This document shows, one piece after another, positions 1-8,394 of a DNA stretch of 64,000 nucleotides. Positions within the stretch are counted from its first letter, which is position 1; each line of letters begins with the position of its first letter. Origin of the DNA: Cognatishimia sp. F0-27 (GTDB lineage Bacteria > Pseudomonadota > Alphaproteobacteria > Rhodobacterales > Rhodobacteraceae); contig NZ_JAFMPQ010000016.1 in the NCBI RefSeq assembly GCF_020667845.1, positions 1 to 64,000 on the forward strand. The letters run 5' to 3'. The notes beneath the pieces are model-generated. The model did no database searches, had not been told where the DNA came from, and was given only the letters and a program-made list of their open reading frames with translations. The position numbers and the translations under genes were made by a program.

Positions 1-619
1 AATCCAACGAGATGCGCCCTAACTTAACCGGCGCGCCCCGCCTTACCCTGTCTCTGAAGTGCCGAACCTTCCCGCCGCATCCCTGCGACCCGTCCGGTCC
101 AGCGTCCCAACCGCGCCTCAGCGCCGCCGGTGAAGGGGGTTCTACGGTTACTTCCAAATGCCCGCAAGTGCTTTTTTCAACGAAATACAACTTTTTGACA
201 AAAAAGATGTAACCATCTGTTGTAATTATATTTTGTGTTCAGAATTCGAGGGGATCCACCCGTTAGTCCAACATCCCGCCCGATCCCGAAATCACCTCTG
301 CGCAATTTTATTGCGATGCACCCAAGGGCAACATTACCACATCTTGTGACCGTGTCCCGAGTCACCCCGAATCCGCGTGGCTCAAGCCCTCAAACTGACC
401 GACTCATCGAAAGATCGAGTCGGACTGCGCTCCTCTTGGGGAACACCGGATCGTCAGGACACCCGTTCACGCCGAGCCTTCATTCAGACCGTGTCGGCAC
501 ACCGAAACCGCTCTTGTGACCGGCAAACTCACGAGGCTCGCACCCGATCTCCGGATGCGCCGCCGCACCCCGGTCTTTCCGAAGACCAAAGCACTCCAGC
601 CAAGCCCATGCGAGCCGTC
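1..619. other. No gene identified (left edge of window)
   Basis: No reading frame here has a convincing start, ribosome-binding site and protein-like composition. The short frames that exist are rich in Pro, Ser and Arg, as random GC-rich DNA would give. A T-rich patch at about 170-240 is clearly less GC-rich than its surroundings and could be promoter DNA for a gene left of the window. No tRNA or rRNA structure was recognised. Confidence 0.5.
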
Positions 620-2317
620 TCAGAAGATGAAATCGTCTGCGGAGACCGGACTTTGGACAATCACCAAGGATTGCCATCTATCGCCGTCCGTATAGATCGG
701 CACCCAAGTCGAGCCACTGTAGCGATTCCAGATCGCCCGGACGAGCCCGGGGCCAGAGTCCTCGCCCTGAAAATAGAACGGCTGGCGCCCCGGTTCATTG
801 GGATCGGCATCAAGGTGGGACATATCGATGAGATCGCCTTCCGCGGCATTGAAGTCGTTGAGGTGGTCTCCTGTGAAGCTGCCAATATCAATCACGAAAA
901 CATCCGCGCCGTCTCCACCATACATCGTGTCCGCGCCGGAACCGCCCACGAGCACGTCGTCCCCGTCTCCGCCCTCGAGCATGTCGCGGCCGCTGCCGCC
1001 CCATAGGCTGTCGTTCCCATCCTGTCCGAAGAGGCTGTCTCCGCCGTTCAGGCCCCAGAGACTGTCATCCCCGGCTTGCCCTTCGATCCGATTGTTTCCT
1101 TGCGTGCCGTAGATCTGATCCCAAGCGGCGCCTCCGATGACATCCTCAATGCTGATCAGCAGATCCGGAACATCGACGCCATCTTCAATGCTCACCGCGG
1201 TTCCATGGAGCAGATTGACATGCAACGGCTCGGAAGCGTCGGTGAAAACGGCTTGATCCTGTCCGTCGCCACCGTCCAGCGTATCGGTCCCGGTGCCTCC
1301 CCAAAGCGTGTCATTGCCGAAATCACCCTCGAGAAGGTCGGAGCCAGCGCCACCGGAGAGCATGTCTGCGCCAAACTGCCCGCGCAGGCTGTCATTCCCG
1401 CCCAAACCGTAGATTACGTCGTCGCCCGCGCGCCCCTCCAGAACGTTGGCATGGGCCTCGGTTCCCCGGATCGTATCATGCCCATGCGATCCGACGGCGT
1501 GTTCGATATTGCGCAATATGTCTGTCCCATAGGCCCCGACAGCCAATCCCGCCTCCAGATCGATCCGCGATACCGGATCGATCAACGTTGCAGGGAGACC
1601 CGTGAACAAGACCATGTCGAGCCCATCGCCGCCGTCGATCGTGTCGTCGCCCATGCCGCCGCTGACCTTGTCGTTGCCGCCTTCCCCTGCGACCACGTCG
1701 TCGCCCGTGCCGCCAAAGACGCGGTCAGCCCCATCGCCGCCGCGCACGATATCCGCGCCAGGACCGCCATAGGCATAATCGTTGCCGCCGAACATGCTGA
1801 TGCTATCGTTGCCGCCATAACCATCGCCGCGTTCTCCGGCTTCGCTGCCAAGGATCCGGTCCGGTCCACCTGCAAACGCTTCGACTGCGCTATGGAAAAT
1901 ATTGGGGACCGCCGCGCCAAACCAATCCGGAGACACGCCGCCGACGGCGGTCGACACCGCGACATTGACAAGAACAGAGCCATCCGGGCCGAGTATATCG
2001 AAACCAGTCACGGCCCCACGGGCTGGCCAAGGGTGGGACCCCTCCGGGTTCATGATGCCGGAGATATTTCCTTGAAGACGTATATCGAGATCAAGCGCGG
2101 CCCCAGACCGGGAGGTGGGCAGCGAAACCTCGAGCAAACCTTCGCTCGGCATGGTCCAGTTCTCATCGGCCCAACTCATCCAACTGACTTTGGTCCGCAC
2201 CGGATCACTGTCCCGCGCCCAAAAGAAACCCGGAAACTCTACGGAAGAATTCCCGAGAGTGCCAATATCGCTCGATTGAAGCTGCACAATCGGTTCCATG
2301 AACGTGACGATCGACAT
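620..2317 (-). CDS. RTX calcium-binding repeat protein (paralogue 1)
   Basis: This is a 565-residue acidic protein. Its unique N-terminal domain (about 1-155) is followed by three blocks of RTX nonapeptides of the GGxGxDxhx type, at roughly 160-245, 295-360 and 410-480. Such repeats form a calcium-binding parallel beta-roll, and proteins of this kind normally leave the cell unfolded through a type I secretion system. The last residues (ADDFIF, hydrophobic with an acidic lead-in) look like a C-terminal secretion signal. There is no N-terminal signal peptide. The start is supported by GGGAG about 9 bases upstream. The 160-200 region is closely similar to the next RTX protein: both carry ISMFGGND and a GERGDG/SERGDG stretch. 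The N-terminal domain was not recognised, so no enzymatic role is proposed. Confidence 0.85.
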   Translation of the reverse strand: MSIVTFMEPIVQLQSSDIGTLGNSSVEFPGFFWARDSDPVRTKVSWMSWADENWTMPSEGLLEVSLPTSRSGAALDLDIRLQGNISGIMNPEGSHPWPARGAVTGFDILGPDGSVLVNVAVSTAVGGVSPDWFGAAVPNIFHSAVEAFAGGPDRILGSEAGERGDGYGGNDSISMFGGNDYAYGGPGADIVRGGDGADRVFGGTGDDVVAGEGGNDKVSGGMGDDTIDGGDGLDMVLFTGLPATLIDPVSRIDLEAGLAVGAYGTDILRNIEHAVGSHGHDTIRGTEAHANVLEGRAGDDVIYGLGGNDSLRGQFGADMLSGGAGSDLLEGDFGNDTLWGGTGTDTLDGGDGQDQAVFTDASEPLHVNLLHGTAVSIEDGVDVPDLLISIEDVIGGAAWDQIYGTQGNNRIEGQAGDDSLWGLNGGDSLFGQDGNDSLWGGSGRDMLEGGDGDDVLVGGSGADTMYGGDGADVFVIDIGSFTGDHLNDFNAAEGDLIDMSHLDADPNEPGRQPFYFQGEDSGPGLVRAIWNRYSGSTWVPIYTDGDRWQSLVIVQSPVSADDFIF

Positions 2318-2737
2318 GATCTGCTCCCTTTTTCTCCGGCCACGGGTAAAGGGGCGTCATGCAAATGCATTGACCCACATCAATCGCATTCAAAATTTGA
2401 CATGAATACCCAAGAACGGCCCGATCTCGTCCGGGAGGCTTGTCGGTTTCGGCAATGATCGCGAGATGCCCGAACCCTTCGGGAACGGCGAAGGTGCGCT
2501 CAATGCACCCTCGCTGTCATGGCCCGGCAATGTCGACAGATTGCCGGGCGGGCGCGGTGCATCGTGGCAGGGATGCCAAGCAGCGCCGACGGACCTTTTT
2601 TCAGCCGATCCAGCCCCGTGACACAGCGGCAATCGCCCCACCCACGCACAGGACCGCCAAGGCGTCAGATCCGCGAGGGGCGCCATCCCTCCGACGTCGA
2701 ATGGCCCGAGCCCGGCCTGATCCGGCCAGATGGCCCA
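2318..2737. other. Intergenic spacer between the two RTX paralogues
   Basis: The spacer is 420 bp between the start of the first RTX gene and the stop of the second, both on the minus strand. It holds the promoter and leader of the downstream RTX gene. I see no protein-coding frame that resembles its neighbours and no clear terminator hairpin with a T-run. Confidence 0.4.
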
Positions 2738-4168
2738 TCACAACAGGATGTCATCGACGGTCACTGCCCAAGTCGCGGTGTTGATCTGTGCGTCCCTTAT
2801 TCCGTCACCATCGGCGTCGATTTCGATCAGGGTAAAGACCTGGTTCGTTGGTGCAGGTGGCAATTGGCGGATGATCAATGCGCCGGCTTCTCCGGTGAAG
2901 GCGTCGCCCACATACAGGAACGCATCGTCCTCCGGCGTGGATGGATCCGCATCGATCCCGCTGAGATCGATCATGTCGTTTCCTATAACAGGGGAGTGGG
3001 AATAAGGGTGTTTGAGGATATTGTCCCGCCCCACAGGTGTCACGCCGATGTGGCCAAGCGCGTTGAACACGAACACGTCGTCTCCGGACCCACCGATCAT
3101 CGTATCGGCACCCTGCCCGCCCTCGATCGTGTCATTGCCGCGACCGCCATAGAGGAAGTCCTGACCTGCCCCGCCAAACAGGCGATCATCATCCGAACCC
3201 GGCCAGCCGATGTAATCTTCACCATGTCCATAAATGGAGTCGTTTCCACTCAGACCGTAGATGACATCGTCTCCCCCTTCACCGGCGAGAAAGTTGCCGT
3301 GTTGGTTGGTGCCATAGATGAGGTCATCACCCTGCGAGCCAATGGCGTGTTCAATATTGCGCAAAAGGTCGAATCCATCGTCGCCCCGCGCCTCACCAGC
3401 CTCAAGACTGACATAGACACGGTCATACGGCGTGCGGTGCAGAATGGTATAGAGAACCATGTCGTTCCCATCGCCACCATCGATGGTATCGTTGCCCGCG
3501 CCGCCGAAGAGTTTGTCATTGCCACGTTCGCCTGCAACGAGGTCATTGCCAACACCCCCAATGACGCGGTCCGCCCCGTCGCCGCCACGCACGGTGTCGT
3601 TCCCCGTCCCACCGAAGGCGAGGTCGTTTCCTCCGAACATGCTGATATTGTCATTCCCGGCAAAACCGTCGCCGCGCTCGCTCTCGTCGCTGCCGAGAAC
3701 ACGATCATTGCCGCCACCGACAAGTTGAATAAACTTCTGGTAAGGGTCCGGATGCGGTTCGTTCAACGTGGCAAGATCGACACTCAACCCTGAAACCGTC
3801 ACCAGCAGGGTGTCATCCAGCTCGCGCAGCTCGAACCCGGTGAGTGTTCCGGTCTGCGGAAGGGGCCGTTCGTCTGCAGGGTCCGGCACACCAGAAAAAT
3901 CATCGCCAAGCAGCGAGACCCGTAGCCCATCTCCTGAATCAAATATGTTGTATTTGGTGACGTCCGTCAGCGCATCCGGCGCGGTGAATGTCCAGTCAGG
4001 ACCACCGCGGTCGCGCTCCATGGCCCAAGTGCCCCAACTCTCCTGCCAACCCGGATCCCTAAAATAATTCGGTCTTGCCCACGGCGCTTGCTCGAAAAAG
4101 TTCATCGTCGCAGGGTAATCGGCCTGTCCCGGATCGGAATACGATTGCACAAAGGTGATCGTCGCCAT
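2738..4168 (-). CDS. RTX calcium-binding repeat protein (paralogue 2)
   Basis: The protein has 476 residues. A unique N-terminal region (about 1-155, rich in Trp, Phe and Pro) is followed by RTX nonapeptides at about 160-245 and 295-370. The tail ends in VDDILL, a plausible type I secretion signal. The first repeat block (LGSDESERGDG, then ISMFGGND) matches the neighbouring RTX protein nearly residue for residue, while the N-terminal regions differ, which points to duplication followed by replacement or divergence of the head domain. The start is supported by GGGGGAG 9 bases upstream. No signal peptide is present. It is likely exported and calcium-dependent; its role is unknown. Confidence 0.85.
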   Translation of the reverse strand: MATITFVQSYSDPGQADYPATMNFFEQAPWARPNYFRDPGWQESWGTWAMERDRGGPDWTFTAPDALTDVTKYNIFDSGDGLRVSLLGDDFSGVPDPADERPLPQTGTLTGFELRELDDTLLVTVSGLSVDLATLNEPHPDPYQKFIQLVGGGNDRVLGSDESERGDGFAGNDNISMFGGNDLAFGGTGNDTVRGGDGADRVIGGVGNDLVAGERGNDKLFGGAGNDTIDGGDGNDMVLYTILHRTPYDRVYVSLEAGEARGDDGFDLLRNIEHAIGSQGDDLIYGTNQHGNFLAGEGGDDVIYGLSGNDSIYGHGEDYIGWPGSDDDRLFGGAGQDFLYGGRGNDTIEGGQGADTMIGGSGDDVFVFNALGHIGVTPVGRDNILKHPYSHSPVIGNDMIDLSGIDADPSTPEDDAFLYVGDAFTGEAGALIIRQLPPAPTNQVFTLIEIDADGDGIRDAQINTATWAVTVDDILL

Positions 4169-4408
4169 ATCGGATTACTCCCCCATAATATATAGGCATT
4201 ATGGAATGCGAATCGCTCGCACGCTCTGATCGAGATCAAACTTGGTGTTTTCCTGTGCGCGTCGCGCAGGGCGACGCCGATCTCATCCACGACTGCGCGC
4301 CATCCGGAAAGCGCCACCCCCACATGGAAGAGCAGGGTCCTACCGTCCACGGCGCAGAACGCATCCCCATGTCTGGCGACAGACTCCGCGCCCGCACAAA
4401 GCGGAAGC

Positions 4409-4446
4409 GACGCTACGATGACTGAGGGACGCTACGATGGCCGAGG
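4409..4446. repeat. 19-bp direct tandem duplication at the msrQ stop
   Basis: Two adjacent 19-bp units start at 4409 and 4428 (GACGCTACGATG followed by A/GC-T/C-GAGG) and differ at two positions. The msrQ stop codon (TAG on the minus strand, 4432-4434) lies inside the second unit, so the duplication touches the 3' end of that gene. Confidence 0.75.
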
Positions 4447-5046
4447 GACGGAGAACCCACCTGATCGACGCGGGACGAGCCGCAGCGCAAGCAAGCCGAC
4501 AACCGCGCCCAGATACAGCAACGGCTCGATCTGAAACCCCTTCGCGAGCATCACGAAGTGCAACCCGCCCAGCAAGGCCGCGCCATAGGTCGCCTTGTGC
4601 AAGGTCCGCCAACGCGGACCAAGCGTGCGCACCGACCAGTTGTTCGATGTCAGCGCCAGCGGCAGCAAAAGAACAAAAGACGCCATGCCGACCGTGATAT
4701 AGGGGCGCTTCACGATATCGGCCCAGATCTGGCTCACGATCTGCACATCCAGCACAAGCCACACAAGGAGATGCAGAAAGACAAAGAAGAATGCAATCAG
4801 CCCGATCGCCCGGCGAAACTTTAGCAGGTTGAAACCGATGAAGCGCCGCAACGGCGTTACGGCCAGCCCCACGATCAACAGTTGCAAGGCAATCTCGCCG
4901 AGCCTGTGTTCAAGCGCCTTGATCGGCTCCACCCCGAGCCCACCGGTCGTGGCGAGCCAGAATAGCCAGACCATATAGCCCAGCGCCGCACCATAAAGCG
5001 TCCATGCCGGTATCCGGCGCACCGCGGTGTTCAGGGTCTGCATCAT
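4432..5046 (-). CDS. msrQ: MsrQ, haem-binding membrane subunit of the MsrPQ methionine sulfoxide reductase
   Basis: This 204-residue protein has about six hydrophobic segments. It belongs to the YedZ/MsrQ family of inner-membrane b-type cytochromes, which pass electrons from quinols or flavin to periplasmic MsrP. Conserved histidines lie in the expected helices (LHLLVWL near residue 90, TLHKATYGAALLGGLHF near 150-165) and are candidate haem ligands. The start at 5046 has GGAG six bases upstream; an upstream in-frame start lacks this. The partner msrP lies 2.3 kb away on the same strand and is separated from msrQ by an oppositely oriented RTX gene and a repeat array. This is unusual, because the two genes are normally adjacent in an operon. 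Confidence 0.9.
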   Translation of the reverse strand: MMQTLNTAVRRIPAWTLYGAALGYMVWLFWLATTGGLGVEPIKALEHRLGEIALQLLIVGLAVTPLRRFIGFNLLKFRRAIGLIAFFFVFLHLLVWLVLDVQIVSQIWADIVKRPYITVGMASFVLLLPLALTSNNWSVRTLGPRWRTLHKATYGAALLGGLHFVMLAKGFQIEPLLYLGAVVGLLALRLVPRRSGGFSVPRPS

Positions 5047-5183
5047 GTCCGGCTCCAGTCCTAACCTGATACACACATAGAAACGGCGGCCGCTCCCGAC
5101 AATTAAAGACGCATCACCATCGCGTTGGAATTGCTACAGATCCGGCGTGTCGCACGCCGCGATGAAAAAAATCGCCCCGCTCT

Positions 5184-5209
5184 GAAACTTTCCTGAACCG
5201 TGCTCCGTG
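5184..5209 (+). promoter_or_regulatory. Candidate ECF-type promoter before the Met-rich RTX gene
   Basis: GAAAC (5184-5188), a 17-base spacer and CGTG (5206-5209) sit about 40 bases before the RTX start. This resembles the AAC/CGT pattern of group IV sigma factor promoters. The match is short and could be chance. Confidence 0.2.
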
Positions 5210-5247
5210 GCTTTGGGCACATCCAAGAGTTCATGAAAGGACAATAG

Positions 5248-6939
5248 ATGCTCACGAACTTCTCTGACAGCCGCACCTTCCTGATGGATGCCGAAGAATT
5301 CTATTCGGTTTCCATGGTCGCGCTCAACTCTTCCGGAGTGTCCGGTGACGTTCTGTTTGCCATCGACCGCGATGGCCCGGATGGCGCCACGCTTGCCGCG
5401 GTTGTCACCGCACAGGGCACAACGCCCGATCAGGCCCATATCCAGCATATCCACGGCGTCTTTGACGCAGATGGCAACCCGGCCAATTCCACCACCCCCA
5501 CGATTGCCAATGACATGGATGGCGACGGCATGGTCGAGGTGCTCGAAGGCCTGACAAGCTATGGCGACGTGCTTTTGTCGCTCAATGACAGCGACGCGCT
5601 GTTCCCGATGTCAGATTCAGAAGGCAATCTGATGTACACCCGGAGTTTCGACATTGACGACGACTCGATTTTCGCAAGCCCGGTGACGATGAATGACTAT
5701 TCGCTCGATGACGTGCTGCCGCTGACTTTGCGGGAATATGTCATGCATGGCGTCGCGGTGCCTGATGGCATCGGCATGGGCACGGGCGGCGAGGTCGGCG
5801 GCGATAACGGCTTTGTTCCGATCCTGCCCGCAGCGGCCGGTGAAATCCGCATGATCTCGCAGGCTGAAGCGCTGATGCAGCTCGACATGCAGGAGCGGGA
5901 CAGCTCCCAGATGCTCGTTGGCAATGGCATGGATGAACTCATCGATGGCGGCCTCGGGATGGACACGATCAATGCCGGCGCGGGCGATGACACCGTTCTG
6001 GGCGGCGATGGCGGCGACAACGTGATGGGCATGGCCGGTGCAGACATGCTCATGGGCGGCGAGGGAGACGACATGGTGAATGGCGGCTCCGGCGACGATA
6101 CGCTGGATGGCGGCATCGGCATGGATGTGATCCTCGGGGGTCGCGGCATGGACATGGTCACAGGCGGCGCGGACAATGACATCATTGCCGGTCTCGGCGA
6201 TGCGGACACGCTGGACGGTGGCACAGGCATGGACATGATCTCCGGCGGCGGCGGCATGGACATGATCATGGGCGGCGCTGGCGCAGACTCGCTCTTTGGT
6301 GTGGCTGGTGACGATGAAATCATGGGTGATGCAGGTGACGATCTGATTGGCGGCGGCGCCGGTGGGGACCGTCTCTTTGGCGGCGACGGGATGGACTTCA
6401 TCTCGGGCGGCGCAGGCGATGATCTCGTCGTCGGCGGCAACGGCATGGACATCCTGATCGCGGGAGATGGAGACGACATCATGGGCGGCGGTGCCGGCGA
6501 TGACCGTCTGACAGGCGGTGCGGGAGCGGACGAGTTCCATTTCGACGCGGGCACCGGCACGGATATCGTGCGCGACTTCACCCAAGGTGAGGATGTGATT
6601 TCGCTGCTGGACGATGGCGCGATCAGCTTTGCCAATTCGATGGAAAACGACAGCCGCGGCGATAGCGATCTGTCGATGGATGACTTCGACACCGTTGCGA
6701 TGATCTCTGAGCTGGACGCGGGCAATGACCAGCAGGTTGTCTACTCCACCGGTGGAACGACGGACGCGATGACGATGATTTCAACCGTTCAGGTGGAGGC
6801 CTACCTCGCCGCGACCGACGGGACGGACACGACGCTCTACTACGACGACGACTGGTCGACCGTTGAAGGCCGCGAAGAGATCGCCGTATTCGAAGGCCTC
6901 AATACCGAGATGACTGTCGCGGATTTCGACGTCTACTGA
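5248..6939 (+). CDS. Methionine-rich RTX protein with CHRD-like N-terminal domain
   Basis: The product has 563 residues. The N-terminal part (about 15-125) contains HIQHIHG and the general layout of a CHRD-like domain. Residues about 225-435 are RTX nonapeptides in which the variable position is very often Met (GMDM, GMDT, IMGG). I count 39 Met (about 7%), against about 12 and 7 in the two RTX paralogues to the left. It is very acidic, has no signal peptide, and ends with a hydrophobic and acidic tail (VADFDVY), as expected for type I secretion. The start has AAAGGAC upstream. It lies between msrQ and msrP in the opposite orientation. Inference: it may be a methionine-based oxidant sink, or a surface protein whose oxidised Met is relevant to MsrPQ. 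This is not demonstrated. Confidence 0.85.
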   Translation: MLTNFSDSRTFLMDAEEFYSVSMVALNSSGVSGDVLFAIDRDGPDGATLAAVVTAQGTTPDQAHIQHIHGVFDADGNPANSTTPTIANDMDGDGMVEVLEGLTSYGDVLLSLNDSDALFPMSDSEGNLMYTRSFDIDDDSIFASPVTMNDYSLDDVLPLTLREYVMHGVAVPDGIGMGTGGEVGGDNGFVPILPAAAGEIRMISQAEALMQLDMQERDSSQMLVGNGMDELIDGGLGMDTINAGAGDDTVLGGDGGDNVMGMAGADMLMGGEGDDMVNGGSGDDTLDGGIGMDVILGGRGMDMVTGGADNDIIAGLGDADTLDGGTGMDMISGGGGMDMIMGGAGADSLFGVAGDDEIMGDAGDDLIGGGAGGDRLFGGDGMDFISGGAGDDLVVGGNGMDILIAGDGDDIMGGGAGDDRLTGGAGADEFHFDAGTGTDIVRDFTQGEDVISLLDDGAISFANSMENDSRGDSDLSMDDFDTVAMISELDAGNDQQVVYSTGGTTDAMTMISTVQVEAYLAATDGTDTTLYYDDDWSTVEGREEIAVFEGLNTEMTVADFDVY

Positions 6940-7007
6940 CGCGGATCAATCTGACCCTTGGTCTTGGGGCGCGTTTACCGCATGCCCCACGACCAAAAGA
7001 CCGACGC

Positions 7008-7039
7008 GGACCGGCCCTTTCCCAAGGGCCGGTCCTTTT
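7008..7039 (+). terminator. Rho-independent terminator of the Met-rich RTX gene
   Basis: A perfect 12-bp stem (GGACCGGCCCTT at 7008-7019 with AAGGGCCGGTCC at 7024-7035) has a four-base loop and is followed by TTTT. It lies 69 bp after the RTX stop codon. Confidence 0.85.
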
Positions 7040-7098
7040 CTGTGCCGCGCCTGCTTGGCAACCGGCACATGCGATCCGGACGCCCCGGGACTTGGACC

Positions 7099-7203
7099 GA
7101 GAGCAGAGAGCAGAGAGCAGAGAGCAGAGGGCAGAGGGCAGAGGGCAGAGGGCAGAGGGCAGAGGGCAGAGGGCAGAGGGCAGAGGGCAGAGGGCAGAGG
7201 GCA
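7099..7203. repeat. 15-copy heptanucleotide tandem array
   Basis: There are four perfect copies of GAGAGCA (7099-7126) followed by eleven perfect copies of GAGGGCA (7127-7203), plus a partial unit. The switch between the two variants is clean, which fits expansion by slippage of each variant. The array lies between the terminator of the RTX gene and the terminator-like hairpin of msrP, so it should not be translated. The long frames through it on both strands (repeating QRAEGRG or LPSALCP) are artefacts. Confidence 0.97.
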
Positions 7204-7232
7204 GAGAGAAACCGGATCGACCAAGAATGACA

Positions 7233-7258
7233 AGGGCGCTGGTCTCCACCAGCGCCCT
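7233..7258 (-). terminator. Hairpin downstream of msrP
   Basis: A perfect 11-bp stem (AGGGCGCTGGT at 7233-7243, ACCAGCGCCCT at 7248-7258) has a CTCC loop. On the minus strand it follows the msrP stop and is trailed by a weak T-rich stretch, so it probably ends or stabilises the msrP transcript. Confidence 0.6.
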
Positions 7259-7341
7259 GACCTGTTTCATGATCGCAATCCGGTGGTTTGCGCACCAGAT
7301 CAAGCCAGCCCTCCGGGTGACCTCTGACGCCGCTACCCGGG

Positions 7342-8247
<906 letters not shown>

Positions 8248-8394
8248 GGTGATCCTCCTCGGGATGGCATTTGTATCCGTCTCAACACAATATCTAGGCG
8301 CAGCAGCGCACCAAGCCAAAGCAAGCCGGATCACAAGCCGGTGGTCGGCTTGTAACATCTGCGCCCCGTCACGGAGCGCCGCGCCGCGCCGGGT

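Noticed and set aside
1-619. Residual rRNA operon or tRNA at the left edge
   Set aside because: The T-rich stretch recalled sequence near RNA operons, but no cloverleaf or rRNA end could be matched.
1076-3793. Long plus-strand frames opposite the two RTX genes (1076-2458 and 2519-3793)
   Set aside because: They mirror the repeat codons of the RTX genes on the other strand, have no ribosome sites, and show repeated Val/Ala/Ile patterns with no family likeness.
5617-6725. Minus-strand frames opposite the Met-rich RTX gene (322 and 342 residues)
   Set aside because: They are shadows of the repeats (MPPPPEIMSM-like and HVHA-like composition), without start signals.
7099-7203. CRISPR array
   Set aside because: The units are 7 bp and contiguous, with no spacers and no cas genes nearby.
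8328-8333. TGATCC element on the minus strand upstream of msrP as a sigma-E promoter
   Set aside because: The sequence 18 bases downstream is GCG, not TAA or TAG, so the -10 half is missing.
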